Positions 48,732 through 57,316 of a stretch of DNA of 64,000 nt are shown here, piece after piece. Made by a program: the position numbers and the translations under genes. Below the pieces are notes generated by a model, which saw nothing but the letters and a program-made list of their open reading frames with translations, did not search any database and was not told the DNA's origin. Source of the stretch: Chryseobacterium sp. FH1 (GTDB taxonomy: Bacteria; Bacteroidota; Bacteroidia; Flavobacteriales; Weeksellaceae); assembly GCF_000735135.1 (NCBI RefSeq), contig NZ_JPLZ01000007.1:236882-300881 (forward strand), in the 5' to 3' direction. Position 1 is the first letter of the stretch. Every line of letters starts with the position of its first letter.

Positions 48732-49862
48732 ATGTCAACACTCACTTTTGCCGAGAAAATCGCACAAGCCGAGAATTTTCTCCCCATCAACGGAACAGAT
48801 TATTTAGAGTTTTATGTAGGAAATGCCAAGCAGGCGGCGCATTTTTACAAAACCGCATTCGGTTTTCAGTCCGTGGCTTACGCAGGTCCGGAAACTGGCG
48901 TCAGAGATAGAGCGTCTTACGTTCTTCAGCAAGGAAAAATCAGATTGGTTTTGACTTCAGGTCTCAAGTCGGATTCTCCAATTTGTGAACATCAGAAAAA
49001 ACACGGCGATGGTGTCAAGATTTTGGCACTTTGGGTAGATGATGCAGAAAAAGCTTTTGAAGAAACCACAAAACGTGGCGGGAAACCATATTTGCAACCT
49101 CAAACTTTGACCGACGAATTTGGCGAAGTGAAGATGTCCGGAATATACACTTACGGCGAAACGGTTCATATGTTCGTGGAACGTAAGAATTACAATGGCG
49201 CCTTTATGCCAGGCTACGAACCTTGGAAAAGCGACTACAATCCTTCCGATGTTGGACTTTTGTACGTGGACCATTGCGTAGGAAATGTCGGCTGGGACAG
49301 GATGATTCCAACTGTGGAGTGGTACGAAAAAGTGATGGGATTTGTGAATATTCTCTCATTTGATGACAAACAAATCAACACAGAATATTCGGCTTTGATG
49401 TCAAAAGTAATGTCCAACGGAAACGGATTTGCAAAGTTCCCAATCAATGAGCCAGCAGAAGGTCAGAGAAAATCGCAGGTTGAGGAATATCTTGATTTCT
49501 ACGAAGGCGAGGGCGTTCAGCACATTGCGGTCGCTACAAAAGATATCGTGAAAACTGTTACAGAACTGAAGAGTAGAGGCGTAGAATTCCTTTCACCACC
49601 GCCAGAAGCCTATTACGATATGATTCCGGACAGAGTTGGGAACATTGACGAAGACATCAAAAAACTTCAGGATTTAGGAATTTTGGTGGATTGTGATGAG
49701 GAAGGCTATCTGCTTCAAATCTTCACAAAACCCGTGGAAGACAGGCCGACGTTGTTCTACGAAATCATCGAGAGACACGGCGCTCAGAGTTTCGGAGCCG
49801 GAAATTTCAAAGCACTTTTCGAAGCCTTGGAAAAAGAGCAGGAAAAACGTGGTAACTTATAA
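48732..49862 (+). CDS. hppD: 4-Hydroxyphenylpyruvate dioxygenase
   Basis: A 376-aa iron(II) enzyme that converts 4-hydroxyphenylpyruvate to homogentisate. Two vicinal-oxygen-chelate halves are seen: GTDYLEFYVGNAKQAAHFYK (N) and YVDHCVGNVGWDRMIPTVEWYE (C). Iron ligands lie at His in VDHCVGN, His in GVQHIAVATKD and Glu in PTLFYEIIERHG. The C-terminal helix QSFGAGNFKALFEALEKEQ is the usual active-site gate. The ATG at 48732 (MSTLTFAEK) is used, not the TTG 33 bp upstream. It is followed by a strong terminator, so fahA is transcribed separately or by read-through. Confidence 0.96.
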   Translation: MSTLTFAEKIAQAENFLPINGTDYLEFYVGNAKQAAHFYKTAFGFQSVAYAGPETGVRDRASYVLQQGKIRLVLTSGLKSDSPICEHQKKHGDGVKILALWVDDAEKAFEETTKRGGKPYLQPQTLTDEFGEVKMSGIYTYGETVHMFVERKNYNGAFMPGYEPWKSDYNPSDVGLLYVDHCVGNVGWDRMIPTVEWYEKVMGFVNILSFDDKQINTEYSALMSKVMSNGNGFAKFPINEPAEGQRKSQVEEYLDFYEGEGVQHIAVATKDIVKTVTELKSRGVEFLSPPPEAYYDMIPDRVGNIDEDIKKLQDLGILVDCDEEGYLLQIFTKPVEDRPTLFYEIIERHGAQSFGAGNFKALFEALEKEQEKRGNL

Positions 49863-49881
49863 ACCAAATCATTCATTATAG

Positions 49882-49917
49882 AATTAAAGCATTATTTTTA
49901 ATGCTTTAATTTTTTAT
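49882..49917 (+). terminator. Terminator of hppD
   Basis: AATTAAAGCATTA, loop TTTT, TAATGCTTTAATT and T run: a perfect 13-bp stem. Confidence 0.85.
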
Positions 49918-50008
49918 GGCAACTTATCCGCCTTCCGCTCTCAATCTTTTTGCCGAGCTTTTCCAGCCACAAAAAAGGATTTCCGCTCAAGTCGGGTTGC
50001 TAAGATTC
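49916..50008 (+). repeat. Dispersed repeat, copy 3 (subfamily CCGCCTTCCGCTC)
   Basis: The core is TTATCCGCCTTCCGCTCTCA, then CAATCTTTTTGCC, then AAAAAAGGATTTCCGCTCAA and GTCGGG. It shares the ends with the copies at 56448 and 63784. Confidence 0.8.
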
Positions 50009-50057
50009 AACGTTCCAAACTTTGAATTTTAAACTCAAAACTTTAAACTTAAAAAAA

Positions 50058-51305
50058 ATGAAATCATTCATAGAATATTCCTCAGATTCAGACTTTTCCA
50101 TTCACAATATTCCGTTTGGCGTTTGTGTTTTTAATAAAGAATTTATTGCCTGCGCCACGAGAATCGGCGACATCGTTATCGATTTGGCAACTTTGTACGA
50201 CCTCGGCTATTTTGAAGAAATCACCGAAATGGACGATAATGTCTTCGAAGCTTACACCATCAATGAATTCATCGAACTTGGAAAACCAATTACCAATAAA
50301 GTTAGAGAGAAAATCCAACAACTGTTATTGGAAGATTCACTTCTTTCGAAAGACGAACGAACGATTACAGATTGCTTCTACAATCTCGACGAAATCCAAA
50401 TGATGATGCCTTTGCACATCCCGAATTATACCGATTTTTACAGTAGTATCCAGCACGCAACCAATGTCGGGATGATGTTCCGAGACCCTGCCAATGCGCT
50501 TCTTCCAAATTGGAAGCACTTGCCAGTTGGTTATCACGGTCGTGCTTCATCCATCGTTTTATCAGGAATCGATATCATCAGACCTTACGGACAAATCAAA
50601 CCGCCAGATGCAGACAAACCAATTTTTAGCGCTTCAAAACAACTCGATTTCGAATTGGAAATGGCATTTGTCGTAAATAAAAATACAGATTTAGGCGACA
50701 GGATTTCTGTGGCTGAGGCGGAAGATGTTATTTTTGGAATGATGATTTTCAACGATTGGTCGGCGAGAGATATTCAAAGTTGGGAATATGTACCACTGGG
50801 ACCATTTTTAGGGAAGAATTTTGGCTCGTCTATTTCGCCTTGGATTGTGACTTTGGAAGCTTTGAAACCTTTCAAAACTGAATCTCCAAAGCAAGAACCG
50901 GAAGTCTTGGATTATCTGAAATTTGATGGCGACAAAAATTATGACATCAATCTTGAAGTTTATTTGAAACCGGAAAACTCCGAAGAAAATTTGATTTCAC
51001 AAAGCAATTACAAATTTATGTATTGGAATATGTTCCAGCAGTTGGCGCATCACACGGTCAATGGTTGCAATGTGGAAGTTGGCGATGTTTACGCCAGCGG
51101 AACGATTTCTGGAGAAGATGAAAAATCTTACGGCTCGATGCTGGAATTATCTTGGAAAGGCACAAAACCATTGCAATTGAAAAACGGCATCGAAAGAAAA
51201 TTTATCGAAGACAACGATACGATAACGATGAAAGCTTGGTCTGAGAAAGACGGCATTCGAGTTGGATTTGGGGAAGTTTCAGGGAAGATTTTGCCTGCTA
51301 TTTAA
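50058..51305 (+). CDS. fahA: Fumarylacetoacetase
   Basis: A 415-aa hydrolase for the last step of tyrosine catabolism, giving fumarate and acetoacetate. FAH motifs are MPLHIPNYTDFYSSIQHATNVG (His and metal Asp), LPVGYHGRASSIV, LDFELEMAFVV (metal Glu), NDWSARDIQSWEYVPLGPFLGKNFG and GDVYASGTISGE. The ATG at 50058 follows an A-rich leader; an upstream in-frame TTG is rejected because the protein then fits the family start (SFIEYSSDSDFSIHNIPFG). The lipoprotein gene follows after 15 bp, then the flavin reductase. Confidence 0.95.
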   Translation: MKSFIEYSSDSDFSIHNIPFGVCVFNKEFIACATRIGDIVIDLATLYDLGYFEEITEMDDNVFEAYTINEFIELGKPITNKVREKIQQLLLEDSLLSKDERTITDCFYNLDEIQMMMPLHIPNYTDFYSSIQHATNVGMMFRDPANALLPNWKHLPVGYHGRASSIVLSGIDIIRPYGQIKPPDADKPIFSASKQLDFELEMAFVVNKNTDLGDRISVAEAEDVIFGMMIFNDWSARDIQSWEYVPLGPFLGKNFGSSISPWIVTLEALKPFKTESPKQEPEVLDYLKFDGDKNYDINLEVYLKPENSEENLISQSNYKFMYWNMFQQLAHHTVNGCNVEVGDVYASGTISGEDEKSYGSMLELSWKGTKPLQLKNGIERKFIEDNDTITMKAWSEKDGIRVGFGEVSGKILPAI

Positions 51306-51320
51306 AATTTATCTCTTATT

Positions 51321-51779
51321 ATGAAAGTTTCAATTCTTCTTTTTATTTTCATTATTCTATTCAGTTGCAAAAAAGAGCACGAAGGAATTAGTGACTGTAT
51401 GTGCTTCAATGGAGATGTGCTGGATTCGGTAATGACAATTACCAATCCTGTTTTTGAAACTAATGATAATCAAGAGTTTTTAACTTATAATTGTGCTGAA
51501 GTAGAAATCGCAATCGCTTCTGTGACAGATTCTGCAGGCAATGAATCTTGCGAAAATCTAGTAGATGTTGTGTGTATTTCCAACACACCCTACACTGTGA
51601 AACTGGCAAAAAAAATCAATTATACTTCTACAGATTTTACTAAAATCAACACGGATAAAGAATCTGATAAACGTTTTCTAATTAATGAATTTAAAGAAAA
51701 TTCTAAGCAAATTTTCGAAGTGAATATTGATAAGAATAAAGAAATCGTAGCAATAAAAAACTTGAGAAATAATAAATAA
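51321..51779 (+). CDS. Small cysteine-containing lipoprotein
   Basis: A 152-aa predicted lipoprotein (signal MKVSILLFIFIILFSCKK, lipidated Cys16). Four or more further cysteines (CMCF, NCAEV, CENL, CIS) in the mature part suggest disulfides. No family is recognised. The gene lies between fahA (15 bp) and the flavin reductase, whose ATG overlaps its stop by one base (TAATG), so co-translation is likely. Its role in tyrosine catabolism, if any, is unclear. Confidence 0.65.
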   Translation: MKVSILLFIFIILFSCKKEHEGISDCMCFNGDVLDSVMTITNPVFETNDNQEFLTYNCAEVEIAIASVTDSAGNESCENLVDVVCISNTPYTVKLAKKINYTSTDFTKINTDKESDKRFLINEFKENSKQIFEVNIDKNKEIVAIKNLRNNK

Positions 51780-52603
51780 TGAAAACAATCATCCCATCCG
51801 ATATTTCCGCAGTTCAGCTCCAGCAAGTGATGCAAACAGCGATTGCTCCACGACCAATTGCTTTGGCAAGCACAATCAACAGCAAGGGAGAAATCAATCT
51901 TTCGCCGTTCAGTTTTTTCAATATGTTCAGCACGGTTCCGCCGGTTGTGATTATTTCGCCTTCCAGACGCGTGCGTGACAATACGACCAAACACACTTTG
52001 GAAAACCTGAATGAAGTTCCAGAGTTGGTCATTGGAAATGTGAATTTCGAAATAGTTCAGCAGGTTTCTTTGGCGAGTACGGAATACGAAGATGGCATCA
52101 ATGAATTCATCAAATCCGGATTGACGATGAAACCAGCCGACATCGTAAAACCGCCTTTAATTGTAGAATCGCCAGTTAATTTTGAATGCAAAGTTCTTGA
52201 AATTAAAAGTTTAGGAAAACTTGGAGGCGCAGGAAATCTTGTGATTGCCGAGATTGTAAAAATTCATATCAACGAAAAATATTTGGATGAAGCTGGAAAT
52301 CTGGACCAAAAACAATTGGATTTGGTCGCAAGATTAGGCGGGAATTTCTACTCTCGTAACAACGAAAATAACATCTTCGAAGTTCCAAAACCGCTGGTGA
52401 CAAAAGGGATTGGCTATGACCAGCTTCCAGACGAAATCAAACAAAGTCATATTTTCACAGGCAATGATTTGGGAATGTTGGCAAATGTGGAAATTTTGCC
52501 AATTGGTCGTTTTTCTTCGGAAAAAGATGTACATTTATTAGCTCAGAATTATTTAAAAAACAATGACATTGAAAATGCGTGGAATGTTTTAAAATCTGAA
52601 TGA
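51779..52603 (+). CDS. Flavin reductase family protein (DIM6/NTAB-like)
   Basis: A 274-aa FMN-binding split-barrel protein. The N-terminus TAIAPRPIALASTINSKGEINLSPFSFFNMFS is the flavin reductase-like domain signature, followed by PPVVIISPSRR and a C-terminal extension (RLGGNFYSRNNENNIFEVPK). Such genes often accompany homogentisate catabolic genes in Bacteroidota; the reaction may be reduced-flavin supply or a flavin-dependent step. It is coupled to the lipoprotein gene by a one-base overlap. Confidence 0.86.
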   Translation: MKTIIPSDISAVQLQQVMQTAIAPRPIALASTINSKGEINLSPFSFFNMFSTVPPVVIISPSRRVRDNTTKHTLENLNEVPELVIGNVNFEIVQQVSLASTEYEDGINEFIKSGLTMKPADIVKPPLIVESPVNFECKVLEIKSLGKLGGAGNLVIAEIVKIHINEKYLDEAGNLDQKQLDLVARLGGNFYSRNNENNIFEVPKPLVTKGIGYDQLPDEIKQSHIFTGNDLGMLANVEILPIGRFSSEKDVHLLAQNYLKNNDIENAWNVLKSE

Positions 52604-52637
52604 TAGCCATTAAAAACTAAAAACCATCCATTAAACT

Positions 52638-52883
52638 ATGAAAAAATCGGTGTATCAAACCATCATCAGCCTTCTGATTTTGGTGATTGTGATGTCGGTT
52701 TTTGCCGTTGTCAACATTCAGGTCAGTTTGAAATATGAAACTGAGAATATGAAAGATTGCATTTCTCTGATTTCTGGGAGAAATCTTTGTCAGGAATTGT
52801 TGGCTTCAAAAATTATCATTGTGATTTGCCTAATCATTGTTTCTGGGATGTTGAGTTTTAGAGGAAGAATTGTGAAGGATTAA
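52638..52883 (+). CDS. Small two-helix membrane protein
   Basis: An 81-aa protein with two predicted transmembrane helices (about 6-26 and 57-74) flanking a polar loop with two cysteines (DCISLISGRNLCQEL). No family is recognised. It lies 34 bp after the flavin reductase gene on the same strand and ends 2 bp before the convergent ParE gene, so it may be the last gene of that operon. Confidence 0.55.
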   Translation: MKKSVYQTIISLLILVIVMSVFAVVNIQVSLKYETENMKDCISLISGRNLCQELLASKIIIVICLIIVSGMLSFRGRIVKD

Positions 52884-52885
52884 TT

Positions 52886-53203
52886 CTATTTTTCTCTTTC
52901 TATTTTTGTGGGATTTTGACGGGTGTCGAAAATGTCCACAATTTCAATTCGGTTCTTTTGTTCATTAAACCAATAAATGATTTTATAATTTTTATAAACT
53001 AAATACCTGAAGTTTTCTTTACGGTCAGAAAGGAATTCCTCTTTTTGCCCAATCTTGTTCTGGAAATCTAAAATTTTTGTTTGTTCTACAATTTGCGTAA
53101 CCAAGTTCTTGGCAATTTTAGAGCTTGCATTTATTTTATAATATTCGAAAATATTTCTTAATCCTCTTTTGGCAAAGCTTGTCCAGAAAATTTTCATTGC
53201 CAT
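52886..53203 (-). CDS. ParE/RelE superfamily toxin
   Basis: A 105-aa toxin. The N-terminus IFWTSFAKRGLRNIFEYY and the core FRYLVYKNYKIIYWFNEQKNRIEIVDIFDTRQNP are typical of ParE-type gyrase inhibitors and YoeB-like RelE proteins; the DTRQNP end favours ParE. It overlaps the antitoxin gene by 10 bp (ATGGCAATGA), the usual coupling in type II toxin-antitoxin modules. A second ATG (53197) would also work as the start. Confidence 0.85.
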   Translation of the reverse strand: MAMKIFWTSFAKRGLRNIFEYYKINASSKIAKNLVTQIVEQTKILDFQNKIGQKEEFLSDRKENFRYLVYKNYKIIYWFNEQKNRIEIVDIFDTRQNPTKIEREK

Positions 53204-53430
53204 TGTTTGATTTCGGAGAGCAATTCATTTGACTCTGTCACTTCATCATCATTAGAATCCTCTAAAGATGCATCGATGCGGGAATTTAACTCTTCAACTG
53301 TGAACGGTTTGAACTCTTTCTCAGCTTGCTTGGTTTTTTTCAAAAGCTTTTCGAATTGAGAAATTAACTCCTCATTTTGAAGATTCAGAAAAGCCTGAAC
53401 AAATTCTATTTTTCTCGTTTCGATATTCAT
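53194..53430 (-). CDS. Antitoxin of the ParE pair
   Basis: A 78-aa acidic helical protein (MNIETRKIEFVQAFLNLQNE, then KLLKKTKQAEKEF) with a C-terminal part that should wrap the toxin. This shape is that of small Bacteroidota antitoxins rather than of ribbon-helix-helix ParD. It precedes the toxin gene and overlaps it by 10 bp. The ATG at 53430 is used; the frame extends two codons upstream only through a TTG. Confidence 0.8.
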   Translation of the reverse strand: MNIETRKIEFVQAFLNLQNEELISQFEKLLKKTKQAEKEFKPFTVEELNSRIDASLEDSNDDEVTESNELLSEIKQWQ

Positions 53431-53501
53431 TTTCAAAAGGTTTTAATCAAAATTACAAATTTATTTTGAATCAAATATTTAATGAATTAAATCTCAAATT
53501 A

Positions 53502-55250
53502 TTAAATCATCTTATCTCCATCCGGCGAAACCACCTGCGCCTTGTAAAGCAAAGAATAATAACCGTTTTTCGCAAGCAATTCCTGATGCGTTCCTTCTTC
53601 CACAATCAATCCGTGGTCCATCACGATGATTTTGTCCGCTTTTTCAATGGTCGAAAGTCGGTGTGCGATGAGGATTGATGTTCTGTTCTTCGTTATTTTC
53701 TCAGTCGCTCTTTGGATTAATTTTTCGCTCTCGTGGTCGATGGATGAGGTCGCTTCGTCCAGAATCAGAATTTTCGGGTCGGAAAGATAAGCTCTTAAAA
53801 ATGACAACAATTGTCTTTGTCCAAGGGAAATGGACGAACCTCTCTCGCTCACCACATAATCATAACCGTTTGGCAAACTTTCAATAAATTCATCAACGCC
53901 GATTTCCTTTGAAGCTTTTTTGACTTGTTCCAATGTAATGCTTTCGTCGCCCAAAGTCAGGTTTTCAAAAATACTGCCGTGAAAAAGGAAAACGTCCTGT
54001 AGAACCACGCCAATGTGACTTCTCAGATTGTACAATTCATAGTCGCGAATATCAACATCATCCAACATTATTTTTCCAGAATTGATATCGTAAAGTCTGG
54101 TAATCAAACTGATAATTGTAGATTTTCCAGCGCCGGTAGCGCCGACAATGGCGACAGTTTCACCCGAATTAACCTTGAAGTCAATGCCTTTCAAAACCAA
54201 TTGTTTCTCATCGTAAGCAAAATGAACTTTCTGAAATTCAATTTTTCCATCAAAGTGGTCTCGCGCAATCGTTCCATTATTCGGCATTGCTTGGTCTTCA
54301 TCCATTACACCAAGAACTCTTTCTGCGCCAACAATTCCTCTTTGAATATTATTAAATCTATCCGCAATCTGTCTCAACGGACGAATCAACATATTGATGA
54401 ACTGAATAAACGCGATAATAACACCTGGCGTAGATTTGATAAAACCACCGTAAAACAGGATGAATCCAATAAAAAGTGACGAAATCAACTCGACAACCGG
54501 AAAGAATAGTGAAAAGATGAAAACCGTTCTCAACAAAGCTTTTTTAAGTTCAATATTGATTTTATCAAACTTTGTAAACTCGGCTTCCTGTCTGTTGAAG
54601 ACTTGGATTAATGGCATTCCTGCCAAGCGTTCCTGCACAAAACTATTCTGCGTCGAGGTCCAGCTTCTTTCCAATCCGAAAGCCGTTTTCAGTTTTTTCT
54701 GGAAAACTCTTGTGATGATGACCATCAACGGAAGAATCGCTAAAGAAATCATACTGAGATGCGTATCCACCTGAAACATCGCAAACAACACCATTACGAT
54801 TCTCAAAATATCTCCGAAAACCATCAAAAATCCGTCTGTGTAAACCGTCGCAATTGTTTCTACATCACCAACCGCTCTAGTTACTAAACTTCCAATAGGT
54901 GTCTTGTCAAAGAAAGCCGTTCTGAAATAAATCAGTTTGTGATAAAGCCTTTCTCTAATATCTCTGATTACATTCTGTGAAATAAAATTCGAGAAATAAA
55001 CCAAGAAAAAATTAAGAATCGTCTCTGCAATCACCAATCCGATGAGCAGATAGATGTGCTTCATCAGTTGCGCTTTGTCTTTCAACTGTACGATATCTAT
55101 ATCGACCACATTTTTCGTCAGAATCGGTCTGTAAGTAGAAACGATTGCTAGAACAATGGAAATTACAAGGGTGATAATAAACCACGACCGGAATTTCATC
55201 CCAATCATAAACAGTCTTTTTACAATATCCCAGGTCGTTTGTTTCTTCAT
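53502..55250 (-). CDS. ABC transporter, fused permease and ATP-binding protein
   Basis: A 582-aa half-transporter of the MsbA/MdlB type: an N-terminal six-helix exporter domain (about 1-320) and a C-terminal ABC ATPase with GATGAGKSTIISL (Walker A), SLGQRQLLSFLRAYL (signature, with LGQRQ for LSGGQ), ILILDEATSSID (Walker B) and the switch His in LIAHRLST. It exports lipid or drug-like substrates as a homodimer or with a partner. It is monocistronic, with the ATG at 55250. Confidence 0.93.
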   Translation of the reverse strand: MKKQTTWDIVKRLFMIGMKFRSWFIITLVISIVLAIVSTYRPILTKNVVDIDIVQLKDKAQLMKHIYLLIGLVIAETILNFFLVYFSNFISQNVIRDIRERLYHKLIYFRTAFFDKTPIGSLVTRAVGDVETIATVYTDGFLMVFGDILRIVMVLFAMFQVDTHLSMISLAILPLMVIITRVFQKKLKTAFGLERSWTSTQNSFVQERLAGMPLIQVFNRQEAEFTKFDKINIELKKALLRTVFIFSLFFPVVELISSLFIGFILFYGGFIKSTPGVIIAFIQFINMLIRPLRQIADRFNNIQRGIVGAERVLGVMDEDQAMPNNGTIARDHFDGKIEFQKVHFAYDEKQLVLKGIDFKVNSGETVAIVGATGAGKSTIISLITRLYDINSGKIMLDDVDIRDYELYNLRSHIGVVLQDVFLFHGSIFENLTLGDESITLEQVKKASKEIGVDEFIESLPNGYDYVVSERGSSISLGQRQLLSFLRAYLSDPKILILDEATSSIDHESEKLIQRATEKITKNRTSILIAHRLSTIEKADKIIVMDHGLIVEEGTHQELLAKNGYYSLLYKAQVVSPDGDKMI

Positions 55251-55380
55251 TTTTCTTTTGATTCCAGAGATTTTTCAGTGTCGAAAAAATCTTTGCAAAA
55301 ATAAGACTTTAAAATTTTAAACTTTGACCAACCACAGAAAATATTGATAGAAACTGTGAATACATCTAGTGATTACTTTT

Positions 55381-55492
55381 TGGACAGCCTTATCTGTCTG
55401 GAGTTTATCCTGAGCCTGTCGAATGATTTCCTCTATTTTTTCCAAAGCTAAATCCCCGAAAAAAATGAGCTCCACTCAAACCTAACGAAGCG
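55381..55492 (+). repeat. Dispersed repeat, diverged copy 4
   Basis: TGGACAGCCTTATCTGTCTG, GAGTTTATCCTGAGCCTGTC and the end CACTCAAACCTAACGAAGCG are recognisable parts of the family seen at 60776 and 63784. It accounts for most of the 306-bp gap 55251-55556. Confidence 0.6.
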
Positions 55493-55556
55493 TTTCATCG
55501 ATTCTAAATAAAAATAAAAAGGATGAGATAAGCCGGACAACAGTGACTTTATCAAA

Positions 55557-56324
55557 TTATTGTTTTGAAATCCATTCGGAAACATAGCCTGCCACTTCTT
55601 CCCAACCTTTTTCGCCACAGATAAAATGACTTCTCCCTTCGAATATTTTCAAATCGACAATAGAATTTTTGTCCTTGTACGAGCCAGCAATTTTCGCAGT
55701 AAAATCAGCGGGGAAGATAGCATCATTGGCACCTCCAATGAATAATAGTGGATTGTGAGCTTTCTTAAAATCAACATTACCAATGGATTTCAAAAGCGGG
55801 TCTCTTGCTAATCTTCTGCTTTCCGGAGTGGCCACTGTTTCATACAATTTGTCACTTTCTTCTCTGGAATAATTGTTGAAAAATGCGCGATGATACCAAT
55901 CTTTTGTTCCAAGATACGCACTATTTCCTTTGAAGAAATTGAAAACTGGCCAAACGATTTTGATGGTTGAGAATGGCGCCATCACGTTTTTTGGCGGAGC
56001 ACCGTCAATACTAACTCCGGCAACTGCTTTTCCCATTTCAATGAGTTTTTGAACCAATAATCCTCCGAATGAATGTCCTACAACGATAGGTTTTTCAGGT
56101 AGTGTATCGATGAAGTTGGCAAGCTTGTTCAGAGTTTGTTCAAAACTTACAGTTCTTAGTTCGGAAGGGATATTTCTTTTCAGTTCTTCAGGATTTCCTT
56201 CGTGTCCGGGATTGGAGGGTGTGTGAACGGTGTAACCTTTGGCTTCGAAATAAGTTTTCCAGTTTTTCCAGGTTGTATTGTTTACGAATAAGCCGTGAAT
56301 CAATACGATAGTTTTTGTTTTCAT
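55557..56324 (-). CDS. Alpha/beta hydrolase
   Basis: A 255-aa hydrolase: IVLIHGLFVNNTTWKNW (oxyanion-hole HG), GHSFGGLLVQKLIEMG (nucleophile Ser in GHSFGG), Asp in LLFIGGANDAIFPAD and His in FEGRSHFICGEKGWEEV. The substrate is unknown; it resembles esterases/haloperoxidase-like proteins. The ATG at 56324 is used; a longer frame begins with no better site. It is 231 bp downstream of the Crp/Fnr gene on the same strand and has a dyad at its promoter that fits that regulator. Confidence 0.88.
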   Translation of the reverse strand: MKTKTIVLIHGLFVNNTTWKNWKTYFEAKGYTVHTPSNPGHEGNPEELKRNIPSELRTVSFEQTLNKLANFIDTLPEKPIVVGHSFGGLLVQKLIEMGKAVAGVSIDGAPPKNVMAPFSTIKIVWPVFNFFKGNSAYLGTKDWYHRAFFNNYSREESDKLYETVATPESRRLARDPLLKSIGNVDFKKAHNPLLFIGGANDAIFPADFTAKIAGSYKDKNSIVDLKIFEGRSHFICGEKGWEEVAGYVSEWISKQ

Positions 56325-56351
56325 AATATTTATTTGTTTAAATTTCTGAAA

Positions 56352-56398
56352 CAAAGGTCTGACTATAAAACGGTTATAATTTTAACTTGGGTTAAAAT
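56352..56398 (-). promoter_or_regulatory. Promoter and 8-bp dyad of the alpha/beta hydrolase gene
   Basis: The -7-like GACCTTTG on the minus strand (56352-56359) is preceded, 19 nt upstream, by ATTTTAAC-TTGG-GTTAAAAT (56379-56398), a perfect inverted repeat with the 4-bp spacer of Fnr/Crp-family sites. Its position near -35 to -42 suits activation by the adjacent Crp/Fnr protein. Confidence 0.5.
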
Positions 56399-56447
56399 CG
56401 CATCATTTTTAAAAATAAATATTTAAGCTTTATATTTGAATTTAATT

Positions 56448-56608
56448 GGGGTAGCTATTTGCCATTCGTCGAAACCGTTTTATCTATTTTTTTATGGTAG
56501 CTTTTCCGCCTTCCGTTCCCAATCTTTTTTGTTCGAACATTTGATTTTAAATAGAACTTAAGTCAAAGCAAAAAAGGATTTCCACTCAAGTCGGGCTACG
56601 TGAGATTC
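56448..56608 (+). repeat. Dispersed repeat, copy 5
   Basis: GGTAGCTATTTGCCATTCG and TCGAAACCGTTTTAT match 60776; TTTTCCGCCTTCCGTTCCCA, AAAAAAGGATTTCCACTCAA and GTCGGG match copies 3 and 7. It fills most of the gap between the hydrolase and the Crp gene. Confidence 0.8.
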
Positions 56609-56629
56609 TCTGTTAAAAAAACTGAAAAA

Positions 56630-57217
56630 CTACTTTCCAATAAGCCTCTTTCTAATTCGACTCAAAGAAGGCCCTTGAATTCCCAAATAAGAAGAAATGT
56701 GATACAACGGAACATTGTTGAAAATATCCGGATGGTCTTTTACAAGGTCGAGATAACGTTCTTCCGGCGACTTCAAAAGAAAACCTTCGATTCTCGTCAT
56801 CGTGACATTGAAGGCTTCCTGCGCCAACAATCTCCCGAATTTTTCCCACTGATGGGATTTGCTGTAAAGGGAAACCAAATCGGTGTGGCGAATAAAAATA
56901 ATGGAAGCATCTGTCATCGCCTGAGTATGGTAATCACAGGCAATCTGATTCACAAAACTTTTGAACGGGACAACAAATCCGTTGGAAGAATAGAGGAAAA
57001 CGTTCTTTTCTTCGCCTGCTTTTTCATTGATGGTGTAAGAACGGAAAACGCCATCCACCACAAATCCTAAATAAGTGCAGACGTTGCCACGCAGGTTATA
57101 GAATTCGCCTTTTTTGTAATTTTTGTGAAGCCAAAGGTCAGATGACAGTTTGAAATCTTCCTCGGAAAGTCCGGCAAATTGATTCAGTGCGAACGCCAGT
57201 TTTTCTAATTCTGTCAT
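56630..57217 (-). CDS. Crp/Fnr family transcriptional regulator
   Basis: A 195-aa regulator. A cyclic-nucleotide-binding-like barrel is followed by a C-terminal helix-turn-helix in PLYHISSYLGIQGPSLSRIRK. The motif YKKGEFYNLRGNVCTYLGFVVDGVFRSY is typical of Bacteroidota Crp/Fnr proteins, which lack the cAMP-binding residues of E. coli CRP and the Fnr cysteines. The ligand is unknown. It probably regulates the downstream alpha/beta hydrolase gene. Confidence 0.87.
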   Translation of the reverse strand: MTELEKLAFALNQFAGLSEEDFKLSSDLWLHKNYKKGEFYNLRGNVCTYLGFVVDGVFRSYTINEKAGEEKNVFLYSSNGFVVPFKSFVNQIACDYHTQAMTDASIIFIRHTDLVSLYSKSHQWEKFGRLLAQEAFNVTMTRIEGFLLKSPEERYLDLVKDHPDIFNNVPLYHISSYLGIQGPSLSRIRKRLIGK

Positions 57218-57316
57218 AGTTTTTAGGTATTAGATTTTAGGAAATAGATAGAGGACTTACAATCAGTGATTTAAAGGTACAATTAATTTTTTTAAAAACA
57301 AATAAAGCCTTAAAAA

